From assembly GCF_014764505.1 (NCBI RefSeq), contig NZ_JACXWX010000042.1, positions 1 through 40,178 on the forward strand: a stretch of DNA of 40,178 nt, written 5' to 3'. The translations under genes and the position numbers were made by a program. Numbering within the stretch: the stretch's first letter is position 1; every line of letters starts with the position of its first letter. The stretch comes from Phormidium tenue FACHB-886. Its GTDB lineage: Bacteria > Cyanobacteriota > Cyanobacteriia > Elainellales > Elainellaceae. Below are positions 23,645 through 32,974 of the stretch, piece after piece. The notes beneath the pieces are model-generated. The model was given only the letters and a program-made list of their open reading frames with translations, did not search any database and was not told the origin of the DNA.

Positions 23645-25057
23645 ATGGATCAACAGTATCGCGCTCAAGCTTCAACTCAATTATCGCGTTCAAATTCACA
23701 GCAAAACCAGCAAATTCCTCGCCCCCCACAAGGAGCAGAACAGCTGAAGTGGCTTGGTCCTAGTTTTATCTGGATGCTATCTGCTGCAGGTTCTGGGGAA
23801 CTCCTATTTACTCCACGCATCGCTGCCCTTTATGGTTATGCTTTACTGTGGGCATTACTTGCAGCAGTCATCCTTAAGTGGTTTATTAATCGCGAAGTTG
23901 GACGTTTCACTGTTTGCACGGGTGCAACCATCTTAGAAGGATTTAAACAACTGCCTGGACCCAAAAACTGGGCAGTCTGGCTCATTTTAGTGCCGCAGTT
24001 TGCAGTTGCAGTTTCTACCGTTGCAGGGATGGCAGGAGCAGCAGCAACGGCACTAATTCTGGTGACAGGTGGAACTGTTCAACTCTGGACGGTCATTGTT
24101 ATTTTGGTGACAGCGGCGATCGTCTTTCTGGGGCAGTACAACGTCGTTGAAAAGTTCTCGTCGTTTGTAGGAATTGCCCGCACTCTAGCTGTGGTTACGG
24201 CTGCAATTTTTGTCTTTCCCAATGTCCGCAATTTTGCTTCTGGTTTAGTGCCGCAAATTCCTCAGGATGTGCAGTATCAGGAAGTGTTGCCCTGGTTAGG
24301 ATTCATGCTGGCAGGCGCAGCCGGAATGATGTGGTACTCCTACTGGGTAGATGCGCGAGGTTATGGTGCAACGGCACTGAAGCAGGAAGAACCCCTTAAG
24401 GTCAAACAGCTTGATTCGGAGCAGCAGCAACGATTGCAGGGCTGGGTTAAGCTAATGACCCTCTCGAATACGCTAGCAGTGGTTGGAGCCTTGCTGGCGG
24501 CACTGGCATTTCTGATTTTGGGGGGTGAGTTGTTGCGTCCAGAGGGACTTGTGCCTCAAGAAAATCAGGTAGCAGAAACATTGGGTAACTTATTAGGCAA
24601 TATTTGGGGACCCTTTGGCTTCTGGTTCATGATTGCGATCGTTTTCATCACCTTTTGCAGTACCACACTATCGGTGCAAGACGGCTTCGGACGTATGTTT
24701 GCCGATGGTACACAAATTCTCCTGCAAGGGTTTGGAATGCGGCAGGGTCGCTGGACGAATGAGAAGTTTCTGCGGAAATTTTACATTGCGGTTTTACTAG
24801 CAATTCTTCCAATCGCCGTTTATCTATTTTTCGGCAAACCGGTTGGATTACTACAAACGGCTGGGGCAATTGAAGCGGCGCATATTCCCGTTGTCGCCGG
24901 TCTGACACTATTCCTCAACTGTCAAATGCTGTCTCATAAGCTGCGCCCTTCCAGGTTCACCTTTTGGGGAACAGTGATTGCCGCATTATTCTTTGCAGTG
25001 TTTGCAGTTATTTATCTGCTGCAACTAATAGGAGTTTTTGGTTTGGGTGGTGGCTAA
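23645..25057 (+). CDS. Nramp-family-related metal transporter
   Basis: A 470-residue integral membrane protein with about 11 TM helices and a 35-residue Gln/Ser-rich N-terminal tail. The start LGPSFIWMLSAAGSGELLF resembles TM1 of the Nramp (MntH) family, as does LYGYALLWALL in TM2. The DPGN metal-binding motif of TM1 is replaced by GSGE (49-52), and the MPH motif of TM6 by a region around GMMWYSYWVD (227-235). Substrate may therefore differ from Mn2+/Fe2+; Mg2+ or a non-metal substrate is possible. It is flanked by lipoprotein genes at 19 and 48 bp, in one operon. Confidence 0.85.
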   Translation: MDQQYRAQASTQLSRSNSQQNQQIPRPPQGAEQLKWLGPSFIWMLSAAGSGELLFTPRIAALYGYALLWALLAAVILKWFINREVGRFTVCTGATILEGFKQLPGPKNWAVWLILVPQFAVAVSTVAGMAGAAATALILVTGGTVQLWTVIVILVTAAIVFLGQYNVVEKFSSFVGIARTLAVVTAAIFVFPNVRNFASGLVPQIPQDVQYQEVLPWLGFMLAGAAGMMWYSYWVDARGYGATALKQEEPLKVKQLDSEQQQRLQGWVKLMTLSNTLAVVGALLAALAFLILGGELLRPEGLVPQENQVAETLGNLLGNIWGPFGFWFMIAIVFITFCSTTLSVQDGFGRMFADGTQILLQGFGMRQGRWTNEKFLRKFYIAVLLAILPIAVYLFFGKPVGLLQTAGAIEAAHIPVVAGLTLFLNCQMLSHKLRPSRFTFWGTVIAALFFAVFAVIYLLQLIGVFGLGGG

Positions 25058-25105
25058 TCAACCGTAGCAAGTCTCGTCTATCACCCAAAAAACTTTGTTG
25101 TTTAG

Positions 25106-25723
25106 ATGGCTTATCTAATGAAATCACAGATCTTAGTTTCTAAAAAAGCTTTTTCACTCGCTTTTATTCTCTTTTTGATTCCTTTGGCATCCTGCCAGGT
25201 AGAGCAGGAAAAAGCAGGGAAGTTACCTGATGTGGATGTGGCTGTCGAACCTGGACGGTTGCCGCAATACGACATTGAAGGTCCTGATGTAAACGTGGGA
25301 GTGGCAGAGCGCACAGTTACAGTGCCTAAAGTTATCGTTGTGCAGGAAGAACAAACAGTTCAAGTTCCCTATATTGATGTGGATATCCCTGGGGTAGACC
25401 GACAAGAGCGTACCATTACGGCTGAGGTTGAAGTTCCTTCAGGTGGCTACAATCTTGAAATCCAGAATGTCTATGCAGTCAACAATGAGTTGTGGGTTAT
25501 TTCTCGCCTTGAGGAAACAAATCCGAATGCACCGCAAGCTGTGACGCGAGCCTCTGATCGCATTGTGATTAATGCTCCAGACATGTCTGTGCGTCATTAC
25601 ATTGTTGGAAAACGTCCAAGCGGCGTCTTTAATGAACAATATGAGTTCATTGGTAACCGTCAGCAGATTTTACCTCAACTAGAAGCAGGGCGACAGTTGT
25701 ACGAACGGGAAGCGGCAAGCTAA
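25106..25723 (+). CDS. beta-rich lipoprotein of unknown function
   Basis: A 205-residue protein with a signal peptide ending in a lipobox IPLASC (about Cys30). The mature part is rich in Val, Pro and Asp, with repeated (V/P)-x-V-x-V stretches (LPDVDVAV, GPDVNVGV, YIDVDIPGV), then a compact C-terminal domain (about 115-200). Protease-inhibitor-like folds cannot be excluded. I do not recognise the family. ATG at 25106 or 25118 could start it; neither has a strong ribosome site. It probably closes the lipoprotein/transporter operon. Confidence 0.75.
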   Translation: MAYLMKSQILVSKKAFSLAFILFLIPLASCQVEQEKAGKLPDVDVAVEPGRLPQYDIEGPDVNVGVAERTVTVPKVIVVQEEQTVQVPYIDVDIPGVDRQERTITAEVEVPSGGYNLEIQNVYAVNNELWVISRLEETNPNAPQAVTRASDRIVINAPDMSVRHYIVGKRPSGVFNEQYEFIGNRQQILPQLEAGRQLYEREAAS

Positions 25724-25815
25724 ATCATGCTCGATTGGATGACTAACACGATCGCTACTTAATGCAAACAAATTCCCTAAGGCAGCTCGGCGCTGGGGAA
25801 TAGAGATAGGTGGAT

Positions 25816-26083
25816 ATGAATAAGCATCTGTGGCGACGAATTAAATATTTGCTGTTAGGCGTAGCAGGGTGCTTACTTGTGGATGACGTTTGTAGAAGAT
25901 AAACTGAGTTGGTTATAGCTTTCCCAGATTAGAGGCGATACTGCGCGCGTATCCAGTTGGATTCCGGGATACGGCAATGCAGGTAATCGTCTCTATATCA
26001 ATCGCGGCATTGGTTTTAATCTACCCATTCGTTTTAACTGTCCACCTGAATTAACTGTATTAACATTGCAAGCAAAGACGTAA
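25816..26083 (+). pseudogene. metallophosphoesterase, internally deleted
   Basis: The frame starts MNKHLWRRIKYLLLGVAGCL and ends NRLYINRGIGFNLPIRFNCP-PELTVLTL, which are the start and end of cyanobacterial membrane-linked metallophosphoesterases. A frameshift follows GCLL, an in-frame TAG lies in the middle, and the entire metal-binding core (the GD, GNH and GHxH motifs) is missing. The gene would normally be about four times longer. It is non-functional. Confidence 0.8.
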
Positions 26084-26119
26084 CTCACGAGAGCCGATCG
26101 TACGACTGGAGCAATCCCC

Positions 26120-26974
26120 ATGACCCGCCGAAATTCCCGCCTCTCTGATCTACAACAGCCTGCTCGACAGGCGGCATCCCATCCCTGGGTTGAACGACTG
26201 GCACGGTTTGGCTATGCTGCCAAAGGCATTGTCTACTTTATTGTTGGAATATTGGCAGCACAGGCAGCCTTTACAACAGGCGGTAGAACAACTGATACGA
26301 GTGGTGCGTTAACAACTATCGTCAACCAGCCTTTCGGGAAATTTCTGCTCATTTTAGTGACGATCGGCTTAATGGGTTACGCCCTCTGGCGCGTTGTCCA
26401 AACCATCTTCGATCCAGAGCATTCAGGCGAGGAAACGAACGCGAAGCACATTGTGCAGCGCATTGGCTACACATTCAGCGCGATCGCCTATACCGGGTTA
26501 GCTTTGACGGCAGTAAAACTTATCATGGGCACTGAAACTAGCAGCGGTAGCGCAACCCAGGATTGGACAGCCCACTTTATGGCTCAACCATTCGGGCGGT
26601 GGCTAGTCGGATTGGCAGGGCTAGTGGTGATTGGAGTGGGAATTTCGTACCTCTATCAGGCATATAAAGCTGAGTTCCAACACCATTTCAAACGCTATCA
26701 GATGAGCCAAACAGAACGTAACTGGGCAAAATGGATGGGCCAATTTGGGATTACGGCGCGCGGCATTGTATTTAGCATCATTGGGCTATTTCTAGTTCTG
26801 GCTGCCCTTCATGCCAATGCCAGTGAAGCAAGGGGGTTAGGCGGTGTATTAGCTACTTTAGCTCAGCAACCGTTTGGTTCCTGGTTATTAGGAATCGTTG
26901 CCCTCGGATTAATCGCTTACAGCATTTACTTATTAATTGAAGCTCGATATCGACGAATTACTCAACCTCAATAA
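26120..26974 (+). CDS. DUF1206 membrane protein
   Basis: A 284-residue protein with six TM helices arranged as three similar pairs. Each pair starts with a pattern like FGYAAKGIVYFIVGILA (about 30-47), with related segments at 109-130 and 209-230, and ends with PFGKFLL, PFGRWLV or PFGSWLL followed by a Gly-rich helix. This triple repeat is characteristic of DUF1206. GGAG lies 8-11 nt upstream of the ATG. Function is unknown. Confidence 0.92.
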   Translation: MTRRNSRLSDLQQPARQAASHPWVERLARFGYAAKGIVYFIVGILAAQAAFTTGGRTTDTSGALTTIVNQPFGKFLLILVTIGLMGYALWRVVQTIFDPEHSGEETNAKHIVQRIGYTFSAIAYTGLALTAVKLIMGTETSSGSATQDWTAHFMAQPFGRWLVGLAGLVVIGVGISYLYQAYKAEFQHHFKRYQMSQTERNWAKWMGQFGITARGIVFSIIGLFLVLAALHANASEARGLGGVLATLAQQPFGSWLLGIVALGLIAYSIYLLIEARYRRITQPQ

Positions 26975-27058
26975 CAGATAACAGATCTAGATGATTTAAG
27001 AGAGCAGGTGATGAATCCCGAATATATTGATTTGCCGTTGGTGTAGCATTTCTAATCG

Positions 27059-27223
27059 CGTCCCTCTTATCTGGTTGTGAATGCATCGGGAGAACGATAT
27101 CATTCTGCGATTATTGCTCAAGCTACAGCAACACTGGCAGAGATGTTTCCCGATCGATTCTGGATCACGGTTGGAAGTGATCAGTCGTCGCAAGGTCAAT
27201 CGAGAGTAAGAACAGTTTATTAA
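27059..27223 (+). pseudogene. LLM-class flavin oxidoreductase fragment
   Basis: An open stretch reads YLVVNASGERYHSAIIAQAT followed by ATLAEMFPDRFWITVGS, matching the N-terminal barrel of luciferase-like (LLM) flavin/F420-dependent oxidoreductases. It then goes astray and ends at TAA 27221. The preceding segment of the family is absent or shifted and all of the C-terminal two thirds is gone. It is a relic between DUF1206 and the PerM-type transporter genes. Confidence 0.7.
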
Positions 27224-27295
27224 GATACTTGGTGAGAAAGTTTTACCCGCATTGCAGTAAATTTTCAATCACGTTTCTAATTAGGAGGTGGAGTT

Positions 27296-28318
27296 TTGAC
27301 ACTAGGGCAATGGTTAGGACTGTTGACGATTATCATCTCTATTTGCGTCCTGTGGCAGATCCGGGCAATCATATTCCTCTTTCTTGCTGCAGTTGTGATT
27401 GCCACTGCTTTAAATCGTTTAGTCAGACGATTCAGGCGATCGCATATCAAACGAGGATATGCAGTTCTATTGGCAGTCATCGTTATCCTCAGCTTGTTAG
27501 GAATTCTAATAACACTGATTCTCATTCGCTTAGTCGATCAGTTTGATCAACTTCTGACTTTGATTCCTGTTTCAATTGATCAGCTTCAACTGTGGAGCTA
27601 TGAGCTTCAATCTAGAATTCCTGATGGAATGATGACGAATCTTCCCAGTTTAACTAACTTCGCCCAACAGCTACAGACTGCCGCAAATTGGATTATTGGA
27701 AATATTTATCTTTTCTTTTCAGATTCACTGACCTTAATCCTGAACATTCTATTTGTCTTTGTATTGACAATAATGCTGCTCGTAAATCCTCAACCGTATC
27801 GACACGGCTTAGTTAGTATTTTTCCTGCTTTTTACCGCCAGCGAGCTGATGAAATTTTTTCTAAATGCGAAGTGAAATTAGTGAATTATGTTGCAGGAAT
27901 CGCGCTGAGCATGTTTTTCGTTGGAGTTACTTCCACAATTGGTCTACTAGCGTTGCAGATTCCCCTTCCAGTTGTGAATGGAGTACTGGCTGGATTATCA
28001 GCTTTTATCCCTTACATCGGTGCAATCGCAAGTGCTATTCCACCTATATTGCTGGCACTGCTAGACCAACCCTGGAAAGCAGGAGCTGTTCTCTTACTGT
28101 ACTTTACGATTCAACAAGTAGAAGGAAATTTTGTCACACCTATCATCATGAAGCGGCAGGTTGCTCTACTTCCAGCAACAACACTGGCTTTATTAACAGC
28201 TTTCGGAAGCTTCTTTGGTTTTTTAGGCTTGCTGCTAGGATTACCAATTTTAGTTGTAGCCCAAACATGGTTAGAAGAAGCTGTTATACATGACATTTTG
28301 GATCGCTGGAAGGATTAA
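27296..28318 (+). CDS. AI-2E/PerM-family membrane transporter
   Basis: A 340-residue protein with about eight TM helices and the family pattern: an N-terminal pair (about 7-40), a long extramembrane helical region (80-145), then LSAFIPYIGAIASAIPPILLAL and EGNFVTPIIMKRQV. The start is TTG at 27296, supported by AGGAGG just upstream and by the MTLGQWLGLL beginning usual in this family. Members export small molecules or act as Na+/H+ antiporters; the substrate here is unknown. Confidence 0.92.
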   Translation: MTLGQWLGLLTIIISICVLWQIRAIIFLFLAAVVIATALNRLVRRFRRSHIKRGYAVLLAVIVILSLLGILITLILIRLVDQFDQLLTLIPVSIDQLQLWSYELQSRIPDGMMTNLPSLTNFAQQLQTAANWIIGNIYLFFSDSLTLILNILFVFVLTIMLLVNPQPYRHGLVSIFPAFYRQRADEIFSKCEVKLVNYVAGIALSMFFVGVTSTIGLLALQIPLPVVNGVLAGLSAFIPYIGAIASAIPPILLALLDQPWKAGAVLLLYFTIQQVEGNFVTPIIMKRQVALLPATTLALLTAFGSFFGFLGLLLGLPILVVAQTWLEEAVIHDILDRWKD

Positions 28319-28392
28319 AAAAGCACATAAACTTGCAACGTAAGATAGACGATATTGAATTGATAAATTGATAAATTGTAAACAACATTGAG

Positions 28393-29358
28393 ATGAACAC
28401 AATCATGAATTTTCGTTCCTCGTATCGATCAGCTGCATATGTCATGGTTTTAGCTCTGGGAATAGTGACTAGTGCATTTCTGCCTCGCTTAGATCCAATC
28501 CTGGCTCCAGCGGCTGCGGCTGCACCTGACGATATCAGTTTCCCTGACACTCAAAACTACTGGGGACAGCCGTTCATTCAAGCTTTAGCGGAACGTAACA
28601 TCGTCAAAGGTTATCTTGACAACACCTATCGTCCTGAGCAAGCTGTCAACCGTGATGAATTTGCTGCAATTGTGCGGCAAGCCTTCTCTCAGGATCCAGA
28701 GCGGCAGATTAGCAGTGGTAGTGTTTACAAAGACATCCCCAAAGGATATTGGGCATCCCCAGCAATTCAAGAAGCATATGAGATGGGATTCATGACAGGC
28801 TATCCGGGCGGAGAGTTTCGTCCCAATCAACCTGTTACAAAGGTTGAAGTATTGGTTTCGCTGGCTCAAAACTTAGAATTACCTACAGCAAAGACCGAAG
28901 ATACTGGTAGTCAGGTTGCTCCTACTACTCCAGTGACTACTTCACAACAGCCTGTTAGTCGTCGAAGAGTCAAAAGACCTTTGATGTTTCCGATTGCAAT
29001 GACCGCACTCATGCAGCCTTTGATAGCAATCAGAGCGCAAGCAGCGGCTCCCGCTAATGTTCCACCTACGGATCAGCCTGCTGCCAGCACCACTCCTTCT
29101 CAACGTCCAGTTTCGCTCATTGTCAGTGATTACTACCAAGATGCAGCACAGATTCCTCAGTATGCTGTTGATGATGTGGCTAGGACAACAGAAGCTGGAA
29201 TTGTTGTAAATCACCCCGACCCAAGAACGTTGAATCCCGACCAACCTGCGAGTCGTGGAGAAGTAGCTGCCTTAATTCATCAAGCTCTGGTACATCAAGG
29301 GAAAATCAGTTCACTTCCTGCTGATGAGACAGCAACGAATTACATCGTGGGTCGTTAG
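28393..29358 (+). CDS. secreted protein with S-layer homology domains
   Basis: A 321-residue protein. A signal peptide (about 1-43) ends near AAAAAPDD. Two clear SLH repeats follow at about 49-98 (FPDTQNYWGQPFIQALAERN, GYLDNTYRPEQAVNRDEFA) and 109-160; a third, weaker one is at 246-302. A Pro/Thr/Gln linker with a hydrophobic stretch (about 200-215) separates the second and third. It should bind the cell wall or outer envelope. No porin barrel is present, so it differs from the larger SLH porins. Confidence 0.9.
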   Translation: MNTIMNFRSSYRSAAYVMVLALGIVTSAFLPRLDPILAPAAAAAPDDISFPDTQNYWGQPFIQALAERNIVKGYLDNTYRPEQAVNRDEFAAIVRQAFSQDPERQISSGSVYKDIPKGYWASPAIQEAYEMGFMTGYPGGEFRPNQPVTKVEVLVSLAQNLELPTAKTEDTGSQVAPTTPVTTSQQPVSRRRVKRPLMFPIAMTALMQPLIAIRAQAAAPANVPPTDQPAASTTPSQRPVSLIVSDYYQDAAQIPQYAVDDVARTTEAGIVVNHPDPRTLNPDQPASRGEVAALIHQALVHQGKISSLPADETATNYIVGR

Positions 29359-29396
29359 TATGTGGAATGATTGCAACTCAATTAGATAGGTAAATT

Positions 29397-30029
29397 ATGC
29401 AAACTGACATAAAGATAAAATCGTCAGGTGATCATCTTGAGCAAATCGCTACTGTCCTGCGCCTTGCTGGGTGGTCTAGCTTTGTAATCCAGATTGGGTT
29501 GGCGGCTGCTTCCAGTGTGTTGTTGCTGCTAGCCGTTTCTGGGCGGACTTTTAATCAAGCGATCGTCGCTGCGCCTGGCGTTCCTGGAACTCAGATCACC
29601 ACTACTCAAGCAACGACTCCTGGCTTAGGAATTGGCATTTTTTGGGCAGTTTGCGGTTTTCTCGTTTTGCTGTTTGGAATTTATCTTGCCTTTCGGCTCA
29701 TTCGTTTTTCCAAACGGCTCCGCAATCCTAATCCTGTGATTCACCCTAGACGAGCTAAGGTCATGGAAGTTTTACGACTGACTGTAATTACGGGACTTGT
29801 TGGAATGTTGTTAACGATATTGGGAACTGGAGCAACCATTGGAGTACTATTAGCGAAATCGATTGCTCAGCCGCAAGGAGTTGCAATCTATAACCCTAAT
29901 CGAATTATTCGATCGCTGGACGTGTTTGTGGCAGCAGCGAACACAACGGGAGTAACGGCTCATTTTGTCGGGGCAGTTGCTTCACTCGGTGTATTTAACT
30001 GGTTGCATCGTCCTTCCGATCCAATGTAA
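29397..30029 (+). CDS. DUF3611 membrane protein
   Basis: A 210-residue protein with four TM helices (about 20-47, 75-100, 125-150, 180-200). The pattern IATVLRLAGWSSFVIQIGLA, RRAKVMEVLRL, GMLLTILGTGATIGVLLAKS and QPQG is that of the cyanobacterial/plastid DUF3611 family. Function is unknown. It starts 38 bp after the SLH gene and is probably co-transcribed. Confidence 0.85.
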   Translation: MQTDIKIKSSGDHLEQIATVLRLAGWSSFVIQIGLAAASSVLLLLAVSGRTFNQAIVAAPGVPGTQITTTQATTPGLGIGIFWAVCGFLVLLFGIYLAFRLIRFSKRLRNPNPVIHPRRAKVMEVLRLTVITGLVGMLLTILGTGATIGVLLAKSIAQPQGVAIYNPNRIIRSLDVFVAAANTTGVTAHFVGAVASLGVFNWLHRPSDPM

Positions 30030-30032
30030 ATC

Positions 30033-30625
30033 TGTCACAGTACCAGCAACAAGGCAGCCATACCTAATTGCGCCTACAGCAAATGTCCAGAAGCGCCTTT
30101 CTCGCTCTTCTGGCAGTTCTTCTCTCAGAACGGTAAGAATCACACTTCCTGCTAAAAATGAAAATAGAACAGCAGTCCCCACTTTAGAGATTTCTGTACT
30201 GCTAATCGCTCAACCTGTAATAACAGCAGCAGCTAAAATCCAGCGTCCCATCTGATCATCATTTTCTTGTGGTGTTCGCACAAGCCGTAGTCATTCACCA
30301 AAAATGCAATGCTATTGCAATTGTAAAAAACAACAGACTGGTTACTCCGGGAACTCCTTGGCGCAGTAGCAGCTAGCTAATCGACGATTATAGATAGCAA
30401 ACGAAACTATGTGCAGCCAGAAAATTCCCGCAATGGTAACGTCATTATTCCCTGCTTCTAGGCTTCGTTGCCGTGACACTTTGGTTGCCCGCTCTAGCCC
30501 ATAAAATATAGCTAGATCCAGTAACGCTAGCAAATAGACGTGATGTTCTAAAAACGCCAGTCCCAGTGATACGAGCCATGCACTTTGATAGAACTGCTTA
30601 AACTTACATCTGGCAAACTCAGTAT
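30033..30625 (-). pseudogene. decayed polytopic membrane protein
   Basis: Pieces in different frames of the minus strand read WLVSLGLAFLEHHVYLLALL, then FYGLERATKVSRQRSLEAGN, IFWLHIVSFAIYN, a short LHFW/VNDYGL junction, RWILAAAVITG (followed by an in-frame stop), and VLFSFLAGSVILTVLREELP-EERERRFWTFAVG. In order they make one multi-spanning membrane protein of a kind common in cyanobacteria (its LREELPEE...FWxFxxG end recalls ZIP-like proteins). At least two frameshifts and stops separate the parts, so it is non-functional. Confidence 0.75.
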
Positions 30626-30688
30626 CCTAAACTTAAACTCCTCAGATTTATTAAGTTTATAAGTTTGTACTTATTGCACAATAGCATG

Positions 30689-30755
30689 AAAGCGATCGCG
30701 TCTAGCTGGGATAGGCTTAGAGCTCTATCCCAGCTAGACGCGATTTATCGCTTTT
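30689..30755. terminator. long 20-bp stem hairpin
   Basis: ATCGCGTCTAGCTGGGATAG at 30695-30714 pairs perfectly with 30725-30744; AAAGCG and CGCTTT extend the stem past a 4-nt bulge. It begins 13 bases after the stop of the minus-strand secreted protein gene, so a terminator is likely. It contains a HIP1 octamer (GCGATCGC). The stem is unusually long for a simple terminator; a bidirectional barrier or a small mobile repeat are other readings. Confidence 0.7.
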
Positions 30756-30767
30756 GCAATCAAAGGT

Positions 30768-31364
30768 TTATTCTAGGAAGCTTGAATTTTCTAGTAATAT
30801 TAAGAGTTGATTGAACATTCCATCACAATCACAGCCTGATGAAATGACAACAACCTCTGATGCCATTTCTGGGCTTATCCAAAATTGAGCAGACCTATCC
30901 ATTCTCGATCGCACAAGATATCCTTGTTTGTCGTGCCAAACATAGGGAGTAATGCTGCCATTGAGTCTGGTGTTTTGCTCAACAAATTGACGCAGATTCA
31001 TGTTACTTGGATTAGGCAGCGATCGCACAATGGTAGAAGTATATCCTCGCCCTAATGCCTGCCCTCCCTGAGCAACACAGCGCAGCACTTGATACGTGCC
31101 AGGATTGAGGATTTCAACAGCCCCACTATGGCGAAGAATCGCTCTAAAATTCTCAGGAATGGTGAACTTCAGGGCAAACTGGGGCAGTTCCAGCGATCGG
31201 GTTGCTTCAGAGGCAGGAATGGGTCCTGGATCAGGGCAAAACTCTGTCTGAGCGATCGCAGGGTTCAACTGTGTCTGTAGCACTCCAGTCATCACAATCA
31301 CTGGTAGGAGTAATTGTCCTGCCCCAGTAAAAATGGTGCAGCATTGATGCTTTGTATTAATCAT
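30768..31364 (-). CDS. secreted protein of unknown function
   Basis: A 198-residue protein with a signal peptide (about 1-39, ending NPAIAQ). The mature part has no recognised domain; it has four cysteines (one near the start, one near 95, two in GCDCDG near 178-180) and a beta-rich middle (ALKFTIPENFRAILRHSGAV). Its ATG overlaps the stop of the decayed DUF2254 gene by 4 bp (ATGA), which shows it was once translationally coupled to that gene. Confidence 0.75.
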   Translation of the reverse strand: MINTKHQCCTIFTGAGQLLLPVIVMTGVLQTQLNPAIAQTEFCPDPGPIPASEATRSLELPQFALKFTIPENFRAILRHSGAVEILNPGTYQVLRCVAQGGQALGRGYTSTIVRSLPNPSNMNLRQFVEQNTRLNGSITPYVWHDKQGYLVRSRMDRSAQFWISPEMASEVVVISSGCDCDGMFNQLLILLENSSFLE

Positions 31365-32690
31365 GATTTTATGTCATTTAACCTATCTTGATCGATCCGT
31401 ATTTTTCTTTCCTCCAGCATTATTAGAATCTTTTGGTATTGTTCTTCTATGATTTGGCGATCGTAGGCTTCCGACAATTGGTTACAGCTACTTTGAAAAA
31501 CTTGCTTAGCTGTTGGCGTAATACAGAAAGATATTTGAAATTAGCGGCATAAGTGATAATTAGCTTGATTGCTTGCAGCAACCGAACAGTCACTGCTACA
31601 TCTAAATCAGCATAGCGCCAAATTTGGCTAAAAGCTGAATCAACCTTTCAAACGACACAGGTTCTGCAATCACCCACCGATTAAACGCATTGTCATAACG
31701 GTATGCAGAGGGCACTGGACGTTGTACGAGTTGGTCAATCCGGCACCGAGGCAATCGATACATCGAATTGCGGTAAAGGAATTGTTAATTCCGGGAGAAA
31801 GCGCCCGTAGCACAATCTCGACCAACTGGTTGAACGGGAACTCAATATCCTGTTGCTCTGTTCGCTATTCACCCAACAAAAAAGCCTGATTCACCTGCTT
31901 GATGAGTTTGGGATTAATTTGTTCTCCTGGGTATACTAGCAATAAAGGCTTGCATTTGACAATAAATTCTCCTGGTTTCAGTGCCAGCCGTAGCAATAAA
32001 TTGTATTGACAGACAAGTTGCAACAACAGTTGGTCATCAATCACCTGCCAATAGCTTATATGAGTCGATTCGATGCGGCAGGCCTGGGTATCAAAGGCTC
32101 TAGGAAAGACTATACTTTGCTGTTCATTGTCAGGTTTATTCTGTCCTACATCTTCGGGAAAGAGGCGATCGCCTCATCCAGTTCCTCTGCTACACCTGCA
32201 ATCACATGAAATTCCTGAATGATAGTTGACGCATGATGAATAAAGTAAATTAACACACCAATACTGGCAATTGCTAACACAATGCCAACTGCGATCGAAA
32301 GTTGAGGTACAAAGAGGTTGTAATCTTTTTCATGAATCGTTCGCAGTACTAGCAGACAGTACAGAAACGTCGCATGAATGTGCCGAGTATAATTTGATTC
32401 CCTGTATCCTGCATGAAGTTTTGCAGCAATCGAAGTCCAAAATTGAACGCGGCAAGCTGTAGAGCAACAATTGTGATGGAAAAGGCTGTTGCTACCACCG
32501 TTACCATTGAACTGGCAACCGCAGAAAGTAAACCCCTTGCACCTTTTGATCCACCCCTATAGATCTAACTGAGTTCTTCAGTCTTGATTGCTTCTGCCTG
32601 ATCTACTGCCAGCATCTCAAATGCCAGTGCCATCAAACCCCGCAAAAACTAGTAGCTCGATCGCAAAGAGTCCCAAAATTTCCCTCATTA
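31361..32690 (-). pseudogene. DUF2254 membrane protein, third copy, decayed
   Basis: Fragments in changing frames follow the two intact DUF2254 proteins from end to end: KFWDSLRSSY then a stop and FLRGLMALAFEML, GGSKGARGLLSAVA, TAFSITIVALQLA, NFMQDTGNQIILGTF (frameshift), QLSIAVGIVLAIASIGVLIY, then LLGE followed by a TAG, RTEQQDIEFPFNQLVEIVLR, ALSPGINNSFTAIRCID, and a C-terminal part ending at TGA 31361. At least four lesions make it non-functional. No adjacent mscS partner is left. Confidence 0.93.
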
Positions 32691-32869
32691 GTCACTTTTG
32701 GTAAAGGAAAATCGAACAAAAACGGTGAAGCTCTTGTGGAAGAAGGCAATTCACGGTCACGGCTCATCCTGATTGCTCTAAGTAGTTGTGAGTGCTGCGT
32801 GACCGCGAATAGGCTGCTATACAAACCTTTCAGCCCTTTAAGGTGAATTTTATTTACCGGAAGTGACAA

Positions 32870-32970
32870 ATGAAGGATACAACGAAACGGTCCTGCAAAC
32901 TGGGTAGCCATAGTCGCAAGAGTCAGCTGTATCAAACTTTTCGAGAATTAGGGCAGGTCATTGAACTATT
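32870..32970 (+). pseudogene. possible Tn3-family transposase fragment
   Basis: The plus strand reads CKLGSHSRKSQLYQTFRELG followed by QVIELFLL, which resembles the LGxxSRxNxLYxAFRELGRVxRTxFLL stretch near the C-terminus of Tn3-type transposases. No start, catalytic region or terminal repeat is present. It lies between the decayed and the intact DUF2254 genes and runs into the 3' end of the latter. The rest of 32691-32974 holds nothing I recognise. Confidence 0.5.
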
Positions 32971-32974
32971 TTTA

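Noticed and set aside
27229-27546. Plus-strand frame overlapping the start of the PerM-type transporter
   Set aside because: It is out of frame with the strongly supported TTG start at 27296 and shows no family match.
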